Both the position numbers and the translations under genes were made by a program. This document shows, piece by piece, positions 53,538 to 62,636 of a stretch of 64,000 nucleotides of DNA. How positions within the stretch are numbered: the stretch's first letter is position 1; each line of letters starts with the position of its first letter. This DNA comes from Desulfosudis oleivorans (GTDB lineage Bacteria; Desulfobacterota; Desulfobacteria; Desulfobacterales; SURF-7), in NCBI GenBank assembly GCA_020723325.1, contig DYJD01000008.1:124001-188000 (forward strand). Direction: 5' to 3'. The notes below the pieces were generated by a model. That model saw only the letters and a list, made by a program, of their open reading frames with translations, did not search any database and was not told where the DNA came from.

Positions 53538-54460
53538 TAATTTGACCTTTTGAAATGGTTTATATATTTTTCAATGCCCTGTTCAATGGATGCAAAAGAA
53601 TTTTGTATTCCTAATTTTTTGATTTTTGAGATATCAGCACACCAACGAATTGGATCACCAAGTCGAGGAGTGTTAGAAAAAATGAGCTGTTTTTTTATGC
53701 CAATGGTTTGCATCATTAGCTCTGCTATTGTTCGGATTTTTGTTTCACGGCCGGTTGCAACATTAAAAATGTTTAATTCAAAATTCGATTTTTCCATAAT
53801 AGCTTGGACAGCCATACAAAAATCATCAATAAATATAAAATCCCTTGTCTCATTTCCATCCCCATAAAGATATATCTTTTCTTCGTACTGAACTTTTTGA
53901 TAGATATCCCAAAAAATCTGCTTTTTCAGACCGGGTCCGAACACGGAGAAAGGTCTTAGTATCGTTATGGGTATATTGTATAATTTATGATATTTTTTGC
54001 CGATAAGCTCGGCAATTTTTTTATGAAACCCATATGGAGAAATTGGATGAAGTTGATCTGATTCCTGAATAGGAAGTTTTGCTGGGTTTCCGTAGACAGC
54101 AGCGCTTGATATTAAAATCACTTTTGATGCGGATGAATACTGCGCAACAAATTGCAATAAAGATTCTGTTAAAATAACATTCTTTGTAAAGTCATTATTT
54201 TTAATATCCATAGAATTGGAAACCGATGAACCTCCGGCACAATGCAGGATAAAATCAGGTTGCTCATGAGCTATGATTTCCCCAAGTCTTTCATTTGGTA
54301 GACGCAGAATATAAACCTGTTTTGCCGAAGGTTTCTCTATCAATTCAGTACTTGTGCAGGCAATTACATCGTATTGCCGACTGCTGAGGTAACGCCAGAG
54401 ATTACTGCCAATGAATCCTCCGGCACCTGTGATTAGTACATTTCTAGAATAGTTATTCAT
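53537..54460 (-). CDS. NAD-dependent sugar epimerase/dehydratase
   Basis: 307 residues of the extended SDR family: GAGGFIGSNLWRYL binds NAD, ISSAAVYGNPAKLP holds the serine and SPYGFHKK the catalytic YxxxK; ILRPFSVFGPGLKKQI and GDGNETRDFIFIDDF follow. It acts on a nucleotide sugar; which one is unclear. It overlaps the methyltransferase gene by eight bases and the GT4 gene by one. Confidence 0.9.
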   Translation of the reverse strand: MNNYSRNVLITGAGGFIGSNLWRYLSSRQYDVIACTSTELIEKPSAKQVYILRLPNERLGEIIAHEQPDFILHCAGGSSVSNSMDIKNNDFTKNVILTESLLQFVAQYSSASKVILISSAAVYGNPAKLPIQESDQLHPISPYGFHKKIAELIGKKYHKLYNIPITILRPFSVFGPGLKKQIFWDIYQKVQYEEKIYLYGDGNETRDFIFIDDFCMAVQAIMEKSNFELNIFNVATGRETKIRTIAELMMQTIGIKKQLIFSNTPRLGDPIRWCADISKIKKLGIQNSFASIEQGIEKYINHFKRSN

Positions 54461-55205
54461 TGCGTTTCACAGCCCAAGCAACACCATAACCGATATCCGA
54501 ATACATGAAACTATCAAATGACTTATTTCTACCTATTACATTCTTCCAAACATCGGAAAGATATTTGTGTTGCGGATGAACAATATCGTCCATTACAATA
54601 ACCCCTCCTAACTTTAATTTAGGCAATGTATTACGTAAATCTATCATGGCGCCTTCTTCTGAGTGATCTCCATCTATGGTAACTAAGTCAAAGTAGACTT
54701 CAGGATTATCTTTAATAAATTTCGGGACAGTTTTTTTTGAATCGCCGGATGTAAGATTAATAAGGCCGGAATGACCCAATCTTGTAATTTCATTTGTTAC
54801 AAAATCTGGTCCGGGATTTTCCATTCCAGCGTAATTTGATAACCATAAATCAAATCCAAATATATTGACGGATGGGCATGCGGAGGATACAACGCCAAGG
54901 CTGCGTCCTCTGCGAACACCGATTTCTAGGTAATTTTCAGGCTTCAATATTTTTGCCGCCGCATACAATACAGTCAATAGATCAATATATCCCCATGAGT
55001 CAGAAAAGCGTTCAATTCCTGCTTTAAAATATCCGATTATAAAATTAAGATAATCATCTGGACTTAATTTTTCGAGCGTGGATATAACGGATTTAATAGT
55101 TTCAGCTTTTGTGCTCAATCTGAAAAGCGTATTGGCGGAAATTTGAACAGGTTCTAACCACTGGATCGGTTTTTGATGGAATGTCACATTTGAATTTTTT
55201 TTCAT
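54453..55205 (-). CDS. Class I SAM-dependent methyltransferase (Methyltransf_24 / CmcI-like)
   Basis: 250 residues from the ATG at 55205, with AGAGG eight bases upstream. The SAM loop is NYLEIGVRRGRSLGVVSSA, followed by IFGFDLW, then DLVTIDGDHSEEGAMIDLRN and GGVIVMDDIVHPQ (metal-type acidic residues). Such enzymes O-methylate sugars, for example at chain ends. Genes for terminal methylation are common beside Wzm/Wzt exporters, where capping sets chain length. It overlaps the epimerase gene by eight bases. Confidence 0.85.
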   Translation of the reverse strand: MKKNSNVTFHQKPIQWLEPVQISANTLFRLSTKAETIKSVISTLEKLSPDDYLNFIIGYFKAGIERFSDSWGYIDLLTVLYAAAKILKPENYLEIGVRRGRSLGVVSSACPSVNIFGFDLWLSNYAGMENPGPDFVTNEITRLGHSGLINLTSGDSKKTVPKFIKDNPEVYFDLVTIDGDHSEEGAMIDLRNTLPKLKLGGVIVMDDIVHPQHKYLSDVWKNVIGRNKSFDSFMYSDIGYGVAWAVKRNE

Positions 55206-55254
55206 AAATCGAACCTCTTTCGACAGATACTGCATAAATTATTTTTAAAACAGA

Positions 55255-55947
55255 TTAATTTATATTTAGCGGTCTTATTATAGGATGGACTTTACATTGG
55301 AACAATACACCCGGTGGGACATTTTTCGTTACAATTGAACCCGCAGCAATGACACTTCCAGCACCGATACGCACTCCTTGAAGTATTGTAACACCAAAGC
55401 TTATCCAAACATCATCTTCAATAATAATGGGTGATGAAGATATCCCAGGTAATTTTTCTCTAGGGTGGCCTTTATCGATGATATGACGGAAGTGGGTATG
55501 ACGTTCATGTGGGTTCAAGGAATGAGAAGTGCCATCATTTATATTCACATCATGGGCGATTAGAACTCGATTTCCTATAGCAATAGATTCCATTGACCAA
55601 ATTTCGCTACGATGCCCTACATAACACCAATCACCTATAGTTATTCTACCCCCATGTCCCCAAGTTAAAAGGTGTCCACGAATAAATGAGTGCTTACCAA
55701 TATGTATTCGATTTCTCTCCCCGAAAAAATTTTCAATTAGGGATTCAGGTGCTAAAGTTGCTGTATCCTCAATCATTGCGTTAATTGACCGGGACGGGGA
55801 CATGTTTTTTGACAACTCGTTTGCAATCCAAGATATAATTTTTGTTTTAATATTTTTAGAAATATCAGAGAAATTGAATATTGGCATTGGAATATTCACA
55901 TTTATTAAAATGTCGCTAAAAAATAACTGATAACATGCAATTTCCAT
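55255..55947 (-). CDS. Left-handed beta-helix acyltransferase (hexapeptide repeats)
   Basis: 230 residues. Hexapeptide turns from about 85 on (IHIGKHSFIRGHLLTWGHGGRITIGDWCYVGHRSEIW...) and the terminal IIIEDDVWISFGVTILQGVRIGAGSVIAAGSIVTKNVPPG are typical of NodL/maltose-type O-acetyltransferases. The active histidine may be in the DVNINDGTSHSLN region. The start is uncertain: the ATG at 55947 overlaps the exporter gene by 32 bases, and one at 55887 is also possible. Confidence 0.85.
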   Translation of the reverse strand: MEIACYQLFFSDILINVNIPMPIFNFSDISKNIKTKIISWIANELSKNMSPSRSINAMIEDTATLAPESLIENFFGERNRIHIGKHSFIRGHLLTWGHGGRITIGDWCYVGHRSEIWSMESIAIGNRVLIAHDVNINDGTSHSLNPHERHTHFRHIIDKGHPREKLPGISSSPIIIEDDVWISFGVTILQGVRIGAGSVIAAGSIVTKNVPPGVLFQCKVHPIIRPLNIN

Positions 55948-57301
55948 TTAAGTCCGCATAACCATAAAATGGGTAGGTTACTCCATTTCCTTTTCTTTTT
56001 TCCTCTATGATAATTTGTCCAACTTGCCTTACTCGAAGAATAGTGCTCATTAATGGGAAATAATCATTGTAGTTTGATTTGGATATTCTAGAGTAACCTT
56101 CCTCATTGATAGTGGCTAATCCAATTTGAAATGTATATTGTCCAGGAGCTATCAATAGCTCCATTTCTTGCCGAAAGCGGATGCGACTGTGTTTGGGGGT
56201 TATTGCAGGTGCCTTAATTAAATACTGCCAAGACGTTTTCCCATGAACGTTAACATTCATCTTATCGGTAATAACGATACCGCCGAGGGGCACATCAATA
56301 TCGTTTAATAATTCAAATTCATAAAAAAAACATGCTGTTTCACCGATTTTAAAAGAGCAGCGAGGCTCTCCCGCTTCATCGCATAAAGCAACCCCTGTGC
56401 ACCTTGCAATATCTTCTTCGCCAATAACTACAGCCTTTGATAAGTCTAAAAATGCATCTTCGGACGGCCAGTCATCGATAATGTCCGACACGAAGGAAGC
56501 GCAGTCTGATCGGACCTTGATATCCTCAGAAGTATGCTGCGGGATTGCTTTACTTGTTCTTAATTTCGGTCTGTCCAAGGCATAATAGCGTTCAACTGCT
56601 TCGTTTGGCTGACCTTTGAATACGCATTTTCCATGATCAAGAAGTATCACTTCGGTGGTGTATTTTTCAATAGCCGACATGTCATGAGAGACAAAAATTA
56701 TCGATGTGTTGCCATCTAGTAAGGCTTGCATTCGCGTATGGCATTTTTGCTGAAAAAAGATGTCTCCAACGCTCAAGGCCTCATCAACAATCAAAACATC
56801 CGGTTTCACACAGGCTTGAACCGCGAAGGCTAATCTTACGTACATGCCGCTGGAGTAAGTTTTAACCGGTTGATCCAGGAAATCTCCGATTTCTGAAAAA
56901 TCAACTATTTCATCAAAGAGTTTGTTCATTTCATTTCTGGTAAAACCCAGAATGGCACCATTTAGATAAACATTTTCCCTGCCTGTGAACTCAGGGCTAA
57001 AGCCGGCTCCAAGTTCAAGCAAGGCTGCTATTTTGCCGTTAATTTCAATTGAACCGGAGTTTGGCCGTAAAATTCCGCAAATGATTTGAAGCAATGTTGA
57101 TTTCCCACTACCATTCCGACCGATAATACCCAAGGCATTGCCTTTTTGTAGTTCCAGCGAAACATCTTCAATCGCATTGAAGGGACGATGATATTTTTTT
57201 CTCAGTGGATGAAAGATTTCTTTCACCCGGTCCATATTGCTCTCAAAAAGATTATAGGTCTTGGTAATATTTTTCAATCTGACCATTATATCTTGTTTCA
57301 T
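55916..57301 (-). CDS. wzt: ABC-exporter ATPase of polysaccharide, Wzt type with carbohydrate-binding tail
   Basis: 461 residues. ATPase 1-245: Walker A IGRNGSGKST (60-69), signature YSSGMYVRLAFAVQ, Walker B VLIVDEAL, switch SHDM. From 250 to 461 follows a C-terminal beta domain (IDVPLGGIVITDKMNVNVHGK..., ELLIAPGQYTFQIGLA) like the Wzt tail that recognises the modified non-reducing end of O-antigen before export. This fits the methyltransferase and acyltransferase genes next to it. It pairs with the permease gene 17 bases upstream and acts on the cytoplasmic face of the inner membrane. Confidence 0.92.
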   Translation of the reverse strand: MKQDIMVRLKNITKTYNLFESNMDRVKEIFHPLRKKYHRPFNAIEDVSLELQKGNALGIIGRNGSGKSTLLQIICGILRPNSGSIEINGKIAALLELGAGFSPEFTGRENVYLNGAILGFTRNEMNKLFDEIVDFSEIGDFLDQPVKTYSSGMYVRLAFAVQACVKPDVLIVDEALSVGDIFFQQKCHTRMQALLDGNTSIIFVSHDMSAIEKYTTEVILLDHGKCVFKGQPNEAVERYYALDRPKLRTSKAIPQHTSEDIKVRSDCASFVSDIIDDWPSEDAFLDLSKAVVIGEEDIARCTGVALCDEAGEPRCSFKIGETACFFYEFELLNDIDVPLGGIVITDKMNVNVHGKTSWQYLIKAPAITPKHSRIRFRQEMELLIAPGQYTFQIGLATINEEGYSRISKSNYNDYFPLMSTILRVRQVGQIIIEEKRKGNGVTYPFYGYADLNGNCMLSVIF

Positions 57302-57318
57302 GCTAAATAACCTTTAAT

Positions 57319-58131
57319 TTACAGCGCATCGGCAAAATGTGGTTTCAGTTTTTGAAACAACATCGCGCCGCAGATAAAAATTATAATAGTAACAGACCAA
57401 AAATAGATCGTAAGATAGAAGCGGTCCCAGAATGGAATGAAGTAAATGAAGGAATCTCTGTAACCTTGAACAATGTAAAACATCGGATTTAGCTTTAGAA
57501 CAGTCTGGATTTTTAACGGCATGATGCTCAAATCCCAAAAAATGGGTGTGGCCCAGAATCCAAGTTGAAGCATAACACCCACAACTTGAGCAACATCCCT
57601 AATGAAAACATTTAAGGCCGAGAAAAACCATGAGAAACCGATGGCAAGTACGCACATGCAAAAACCATAATATAAGAATTGAAAAAAATAAAAACTGAAA
57701 GGCATTTTTAAAAAGACAATAAAACCTAGCAAAACAAGTAAAAAGACCAAATGTGTTATCAGGCAGGATAGAATTTGAATTATCGGCAACACCTCGGAAT
57801 GAAAAAGCGATTTTTTGACTAAATTGCTGTTTACGATGACAATATTGGCAGAACCGTTAACAATATCAACAAATACAAACCAAGCGGCAAGTCCGGCTGC
57901 CAGCCAGGCCATGAAAGGCACATCGCCCATGGGCCTGGTCTTGAGTCCTATGCTGAAAACCAGGTAGAAAATAGAAATCATGATTAAGGGATGAATAAAT
58001 GTCCAAATGAATCCCAAAATAGATCCAACATACTTTCTTTTGACTTCTCTTCTAGCCATGGCGGCAATAAGTTCTCTTTGACGGGCAACTAGTGATAAAA
58101 ACGCAAAAAAAATTTTAATGTTTTTTATCAT
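57319..58131 (-). CDS. wzm: ABC-exporter permease of polysaccharide, Wzm type
   Basis: 270 residues from the ATG at 58131 (MIKNIKIFFAFLSLVARQRE); a longer frame lacks support. Six membrane helices, the usual ABC-2 form; MARREVKRKYVGSILGFIWTFIHPL is the family start, and IFWDLSIMPLKIQTVLKLNPMFYIVQGYRDSF the late block. With Wzt it exports lipid-linked polysaccharide. It is the first gene of the long - strand glycan locus. A weak promoter lies at 58192-58219. Confidence 0.93.
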   Translation of the reverse strand: MIKNIKIFFAFLSLVARQRELIAAMARREVKRKYVGSILGFIWTFIHPLIMISIFYLVFSIGLKTRPMGDVPFMAWLAAGLAAWFVFVDIVNGSANIVIVNSNLVKKSLFHSEVLPIIQILSCLITHLVFLLVLLGFIVFLKMPFSFYFFQFLYYGFCMCVLAIGFSWFFSALNVFIRDVAQVVGVMLQLGFWATPIFWDLSIMPLKIQTVLKLNPMFYIVQGYRDSFIYFIPFWDRFYLTIYFWSVTIIIFICGAMLFQKLKPHFADAL

Positions 58132-58191
58132 GCAATTTTTCCATTGGTGGGATTGGAGCAAGATTGCTTTGTTGAATTGGCTCAGCGATTA

Positions 58192-58219
58192 AAGCTATAA
58201 TAATTATTTTATGCGTCAA
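58192..58219 (-). promoter_or_regulatory. Possible promoter of the wzm-wzt polysaccharide operon
   Basis: On the - strand TTGACG (58219-58214), 16 bases, TAGCTT (58197-58192). The -10 is poor. The position is right, about 55 bases before the wzm ATG. Confidence 0.3.
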
Positions 58220-58260
58220 TCATAATCTCTTGGGATCATCATTTTAATCCGCTGTAAAAA

Positions 58261-58460
58261 TCCTGGCCCTTTGGGCCAGGTCAGAGTTCATTAGGTTCTA
58301 CCTTATGAACAGCTCATTTGTTACAACCAAGACTTGAGTAGCCCCACAACTTAAGCCAAGGAGGAACAAATGAGCCGATTCAGAAAATTATCACAAACGA
58401 TATGGCATTGCCAGTACCGCATAGTGTGGACGCCAAAGTATCGTTACAAGATTTTGACTT
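58261..58460 (+). mobile_element. Left end and first 30 codons of an IS200-type element
   Basis: CCTGGCCC-TTT-GGGCCAGG at 58262-58280 is the kind of hairpin at the left end of IS200 elements. The ATG at 58370, behind AAGGAGG, starts MSRFRKLSQTIWHCQYRIVW and continues TPKYRYKIL, matching the N-terminus of IS200 TnpA (Y1 transposases). Homology stops at about 58460, where the - strand pseudogene begins; the catalytic HUH and Tyr parts are gone. It is a dead remnant. Confidence 0.85.
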
Positions 58461-58465
58461 GCTCC

Positions 58466-59009
58466 CTAATCCATAATGGCATAGTCCCTGTGGCTGATGG
58501 CATTGACGATGGTTTCGCGTAAGGCCAGAATCGGTATGTCCAGATCTTCCTTTCGCTGCAAATCAGAAATATCCAAAGTGCTGCCGACATACCCGCTAAG
58601 GCTTTCCAGGACTGTTTCAGGCAGGTCCAACAGACCTGTCTTGATGGATTGGGTGTGTATCAGGTCCATCAGCGCCTAGATAATATGGTTTGTTCGCACC
58701 GGCAAGTACTTTGATTCGGAAAAGCAATTTTTCCTGAACAACAAGCGTTTGAAAAAAGAAGCCTGGAATGGGGGCAATGCTGTCATAAATTTAGCTGGCC
58801 AGGCGTTCTTCCAACTCAAAAGGATCTTGCTGCAGATCAACAAGCTGTTTATCCTCAGCCACGCCGATGATGATTTCTCCGCCGGAGCCGTTGGAAAACG
58901 CCATGATGGTTCCCAGGATTGAAGCGAGTTTCTGCGGAATTTTTTCCCGCTTGAATTCCAATGTTCGCCCTTCCTGGGACATCAAAAGTCTATTTATGTC
59001 GGAAGCCAT
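58466..59009 (-). pseudogene. Broken AlbA_2 / ATP-binding regulator gene
   Basis: The ATG at 59009 begins 72 codons ending at 58791, with EGRTLEFKREKIPQKLASIL and IIIGVAEDKQ of the AlbA_2 (Schlafen-like) domain. After the stop the same frame goes on with IYDSIAPIPGFFFQTLVV...RIKVLAGANKPYYL, and the next frame gives MDLIHTQSIKTGLLDLPETV and IPILALRETIVNAISHRDYAI, the conserved middle of the same proteins. So there is one nonsense change and one frameshift, and the C-terminal ATP-binding part is missing at the IS200 junction. Confidence 0.82.
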
Positions 59010-59022
59010 GAATTACAAATTT

Positions 59023-59457
59023 CTAAAAGTCTGTGAGCGGGTGCTTCCAATCAAGACCGGGAAATCGGCTATAGTCTCTGTCTGTTGTTATCCAAGTATT
59101 TCCGGACTCGATAGCTAGTGCAGCCAAATAAGCATCTGGAACTAAATTGCCTTTCGCGTTGGTCTTACTGCAAAGGTTGATAAATATTCCCCAGTGGCGT
59201 ACTCCTGGGGATACAAAGACGGCATTTGGATGTTCTATTATTGATTCCACGAATTGAATTGCGGTTTCGATTGGGGTTGGCGGATTGAAAATCTTTGGAT
59301 GTGACACAATCCGTAAAAAACCGCTTAGGACCAAAGTGGAAACCGCAAACAAGCTATCGCTATTTAAAATATTTTCGACAAGTGACTTGAATTGTGTATG
59401 ATTGGGGGAATCTTCCCGGTGCGCATAGACCCAAACGTTCACATCCAGTAAGAGCAT
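59023..59457 (-). CDS. vapC: VapC-like PIN-domain toxin
   Basis: 144 residues. LLLDVNVWVYAHRED holds the first PIN aspartate, LVPDAYLAALAIESG the central Asp, and WITTDRDYSRFPGL the last acidic cluster. The second acidic site is LVLSGFLRIVSHP, as in a known PIN subgroup with SGFLR, so it is not necessarily inactive. PIN toxins cut RNA with Mg2+. The ATG overlaps the antitoxin stop (TAATG), the standard TA layout. It sits directly before the broken AlbA_2 gene. Confidence 0.87.
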   Translation of the reverse strand: MLLLDVNVWVYAHREDSPNHTQFKSLVENILNSDSLFAVSTLVLSGFLRIVSHPKIFNPPTPIETAIQFVESIIEHPNAVFVSPGVRHWGIFINLCSKTNAKGNLVPDAYLAALAIESGNTWITTDRDYSRFPGLDWKHPLTDF

Positions 59458-59705
59458 TAATCGTTTTCCATGACATCAAGCAATGATGCTGAATCGTCCA
59501 GATCAACGCCTGGCTTCAATCCTCGACCGCGATAGGTTATTATTTTAACAGGTTCTCTTTTCGATTTCGGTCTGCGCTGGGACAAAAATTCCTTTATCGC
59601 AGTCTCCACAATGTCCGATAAGGTGATATTGGACGCAAGAGCCGCTTTTTTGGCCTCATTTAATATATTGTCATCAATGCGGATTGTAGTTCTCATAAAC
59701 ATCAT
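59457..59705 (-). CDS. vapB: VapB-like ribbon-helix-helix antitoxin
   Basis: 82 residues. MRTTIRIDDNILNEAKKAALASNITLSDIVETAIKEFL is a ribbon-helix-helix DNA-binding domain; the acidic C-terminal part (GLKPGVDLDDSASLLDVMEND) is the usual toxin-binding tail. The first of three close methionines is at 59705; the one at 59696 (MRTT) may be the real start. It should bind VapC and repress its own promoter. Confidence 0.87.
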   Translation of the reverse strand: MMFMRTTIRIDDNILNEAKKAALASNITLSDIVETAIKEFLSQRRPKSKREPVKIITYRGRGLKPGVDLDDSASLLDVMEND

Positions 59706-59706
59706 T

Positions 59707-59862
59707 CTATGGGCCGAGCATCAAGATGTCAATTGAAAACATCAAGTCATCTGACGTCAATATTTGACCTTGAGTCTTGTTTCGGTGATATTGCGGTTGG
59801 AAGCCGCTCCCATTATCGCGGACGGCTGAAACAAAGGCCACGGCTTCTATTTTATGTTTCAT
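59707..59862 (-). CDS. Small ORF of 51 codons between the PDZ gene and vapB
   Basis: MKHKIEAVAFVSAVRDNGSG... has GAGG nine bases before its ATG, 11 bases after the PDZ gene, and ends just before the vapB start. I do not recognise it. It may be a remnant or chance ORF. Confidence 0.25.
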   Translation of the reverse strand: MKHKIEAVAFVSAVRDNGSGFQPQYHRNKTQGQILTSDDLMFSIDILMLGP

Positions 59863-59873
59863 GTATTCCAACC

Positions 59874-62303
59874 TCAGTTGCCTGATATCTCAACCACAAA
59901 TCCATATTCACCGGAGAGACTTTCGGATGAAATAATCCCGGGGCGGCCGGATCGATCAAGACCGTCCGTACCGCGGATGAAAAAGGAAAAGCTGTTGCCG
60001 CCGTGATAAGCATTGGAGCCGATCTTGGCATCTGTAGGGGGCAGGTAGCGATTGTTGCCGGAGGTGTCCAGGAACAAGGCAAATCCATTATGGGCCGCGG
60101 CTCCCTGGGAAAAGAAAAGCTCCTGGGCCGAATATACATCGTTGCCGGCCTGGTCGTTTAGAACGGCGATGCTCTTGTCCCAGGCCGCGGCCTGGAGCGC
60201 GCCCACGAGACCGGAGTAAACATCGTCCCCGCCTTCGTCGATCAGAATGCCGGCGGCCGAATGGGCGGCGCAGCCTTGGGCATAGCGGGAGCCGAGATAG
60301 AAGTCATTATTATCACCCGAATTTTTCAGCAGGCCAAGACCATAGGCAAAGCCGCAGCCTTGGGAAAAATCTCCGGCTTCAAAGTGATCCGCACCGTCGG
60401 TGTCGATTAGCATACCGATGCCGCCGCCGGTATCACCGCGCAAGCCGAAGCCGAATCCCTGGGAGAGGCCCTGGAAGATGCCTGGATTCTGATAACAGCT
60501 CGGGTATTTTCCGCCGGCGTAATAGCGGTCATCACCGGCGCTGTCGAGCAACAGGCCGACACCTTTGGGGCCGCCCACCCCCTGGGAATGAAAATGGGAT
60601 TCATAGCAATCGTTGCCACTGGAGTCTAAAAGCAAGCCCAGGCCCCAATATCCAAAGCCTTGGTTCAGTTCTTGGCCCTGGTAGGCATCATTGCCGCTCA
60701 AATCCATGAGGATGCCGATTCCCATCAGACCCGCGGCCTGGGCCAAGCCCAAGCCAGTGTATTGATCATTTCCGTCCAAATCAGTTATGATTCCGATCCC
60801 GAGGATGCCTGTTCCTTGGGCGAAATCGGCAGAAGCGGCATAGCGATCATTGCCTTCCAGATCCATCAGAATACCTATCGGATGGTCTATATCGCCGCAA
60901 CCGGAAGGGCCGCCATAGAAGTCGTCACCGCCCAAATCGATCAGTACAGCGATATCATCGCGGGTATATCGGTTCGGCCCTGGGCCGCCGATCAGGATTA
61001 AGCCCGCATTGCTTTCACTGCTGTGCAGGATTTGACCGGTCACACCAGGAAGGGCCGGCGATATCAAGGGTGCCACCACACTTGCGGAACTCTTTTTAAA
61101 TTGCTCCAGCCAAGTGGGATCCATCAAGGACAAAAGAATGCAGGCGGATTCGAACAATTTCGGATAATCAATTTGGTGAGCCATGGCAAGGCATTTCAAT
61201 TCGTCCGCAGGCATGTGGGTGTCCTCGATTTGCCCTTGGCCGCAGGACTGTGAAATACTCCTCGCCAACTGGTGGATGTGTCGGGTCAAGAATTGCTGAT
61301 CAGCTTTTGATAGGTATTGAAAGGCCTGGTCCCGTTCGGCCAGCGCCGCGGCAACGACGGCTTGGATGTACTGGATATGTGCTGAAAAATCCGTTGAAGC
61401 AGGAGCTGAAGGGAATTTTGGACCTGTCGTTTTACAGATTTGATCAAGTGGCAAATCCAGCAGGTCTACTGATTTTTCAAGCAAACTCCTTATAGAACGG
61501 TCTTTAGCCATTTCCCCGATTTCGGCGGACAACTGCAAGCCCACGGAATTCAACCGCATGGGGTTATGACGGATATATTCAATAAGTTCAAGCTTAAAAC
61601 GATCATCGTCTAATTCATCCTTGATGAGTGCGGCCTGAAAATTTTGGTATTGCTGGGCCAGATCGTGTTTGTCGATCAACTCTTGCAGTAAATCCGAAAT
61701 AGGATTCGGCGTAGCCTGATAGCTTGAAAAACGTGCTTGAATTTTTTCCATGGCAGTAGGCGGCTTCTCGGAAAAAGCGCCAAGGACCACAGAAATCTGT
61801 TGAGGCTGTAAATGCTTTTCGATTGCTACGCTCAGGTTTTCTGCATATGGATGAATGGAAAGCAAGTCAACTAGCTGATCAAGTGTTGGAATGCGGGATA
61901 TGGACTCACCGCTTTTCATTGTAATCGACGTATCAAGTCGAAGAATGTCAAGCAGGATGGTATCACCGGCCTTTTTTTCATTTCGGAGATATTGAATAAA
62001 AGGATCGGCATTATTTGCACCCGCCTCCTTTTGCAATCGACGGCCATCAAACCGTACTATGATATCACCTGCCTGAAGTCCGGCCCGCTCGGCCGCGGAT
62101 CCTGAAATGACCTGGATAATTCGCAGACCGCCAGCAGGTTTTGGGCATAAAGGGCAGTCCGATTCGGAGATGGAGCGAAAGGAAGCACCCAAAAAAGCGG
62201 GCGGCCTGTATCGGTCGTTTTGCGCAAACACTGATTGAGTCATAATGCATGCATTGAAAAGAAAGAAGCAGGGCAACAGAATTTTATAACTCTTTTTTAT
62301 CAT
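59874..62303 (-). CDS. Exported PDZ protein with eleven GGNDxY-type repeats
   Basis: 809 residues from the ATG at 62303, chosen because it opens the signal peptide (MIKKSYKILLPCFFLFNAC...SVFA); an ATG at 62348 would add 15 basic residues. A PDZ domain at about 30-130 (GASFRSISESDCPLCPKPAGGLRIIQV...AERAGLQAGDIIVRFDGRRL), a helical middle (150-460), then from about 470 eleven repeats of about 27 residues, G.GILMDL.GND.Y......QG.G..G. These look like a calcium-binding or beta-solenoid array of the 'DSGGNDxY' type. Function unknown. A wider cell-surface scaffold or protease-adaptor role is conceivable. No operon partner is obvious. Confidence 0.72.
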   Translation of the reverse strand: MIKKSYKILLPCFFLFNACIMTQSVFAQNDRYRPPAFLGASFRSISESDCPLCPKPAGGLRIIQVISGSAAERAGLQAGDIIVRFDGRRLQKEAGANNADPFIQYLRNEKKAGDTILLDILRLDTSITMKSGESISRIPTLDQLVDLLSIHPYAENLSVAIEKHLQPQQISVVLGAFSEKPPTAMEKIQARFSSYQATPNPISDLLQELIDKHDLAQQYQNFQAALIKDELDDDRFKLELIEYIRHNPMRLNSVGLQLSAEIGEMAKDRSIRSLLEKSVDLLDLPLDQICKTTGPKFPSAPASTDFSAHIQYIQAVVAAALAERDQAFQYLSKADQQFLTRHIHQLARSISQSCGQGQIEDTHMPADELKCLAMAHQIDYPKLFESACILLSLMDPTWLEQFKKSSASVVAPLISPALPGVTGQILHSSESNAGLILIGGPGPNRYTRDDIAVLIDLGGDDFYGGPSGCGDIDHPIGILMDLEGNDRYAASADFAQGTGILGIGIITDLDGNDQYTGLGLAQAAGLMGIGILMDLSGNDAYQGQELNQGFGYWGLGLLLDSSGNDCYESHFHSQGVGGPKGVGLLLDSAGDDRYYAGGKYPSCYQNPGIFQGLSQGFGFGLRGDTGGGIGMLIDTDGADHFEAGDFSQGCGFAYGLGLLKNSGDNNDFYLGSRYAQGCAAHSAAGILIDEGGDDVYSGLVGALQAAAWDKSIAVLNDQAGNDVYSAQELFFSQGAAAHNGFALFLDTSGNNRYLPPTDAKIGSNAYHGGNSFSFFIRGTDGLDRSGRPGIISSESLSGEYGFVVEISGN

Positions 62304-62357
62304 CGTTCGGCAAGAGAATTGGATCTTCTTTTTTGGTAATCGCCTCATTATGAAACT

Positions 62358-62636
62358 TCAACGTTGACTAATGTTTTTCAACACCGGATCTATCTTTTTG
62401 CGCACATGGTACAGCTCGTATACCTGTTGTAATTTCAACCAAATGTGCGGGCCGGTATCAAACCACTTTCCAAGCCGAAGGGCCGTATCGGCGGTAATAG
62501 CTCTTTTCCCGGCAATAATTTGGGAAATCCGATTAGCCGGGACCTGAATGGCTCTAGCAAGTTCCGCTGCATTCATGCCGAGCTTATCTAGTTTGTCAGC
62601 TAAAATTTCCCCAGGATGACTTGGTGGATGTGCCAT
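62358..62636 (-). CDS. higA: HigA-like antitoxin without its toxin
   Basis: 92 residues; AGGAAG lies six bases before the ATG at 62636. HPGEILADKLDKLGMNAAELARAIQVPANRISQIIAGKRAITADTALRLGKWF is the HigA helix-turn-helix with the HPGE start motif. The upstream 150 bases, where higB normally lies, hold no RelE-like frame, so it is solitary. It may act as a stand-alone regulator or be a relic. Confidence 0.85.
   Translation of the reverse strand: MAHPPSHPGEILADKLDKLGMNAAELARAIQVPANRISQIIAGKRAITADTALRLGKWFDTGPHIWLKLQQVYELYHVRKKIDPVLKNISQR

Noticed and set aside
59023-59457. VapC judged inactive because the second acidic site reads SGFLR
   Set aside because: A PIN subgroup with LVLSGFLR is common and the other acidic residues are in place, so inactivity cannot be claimed.
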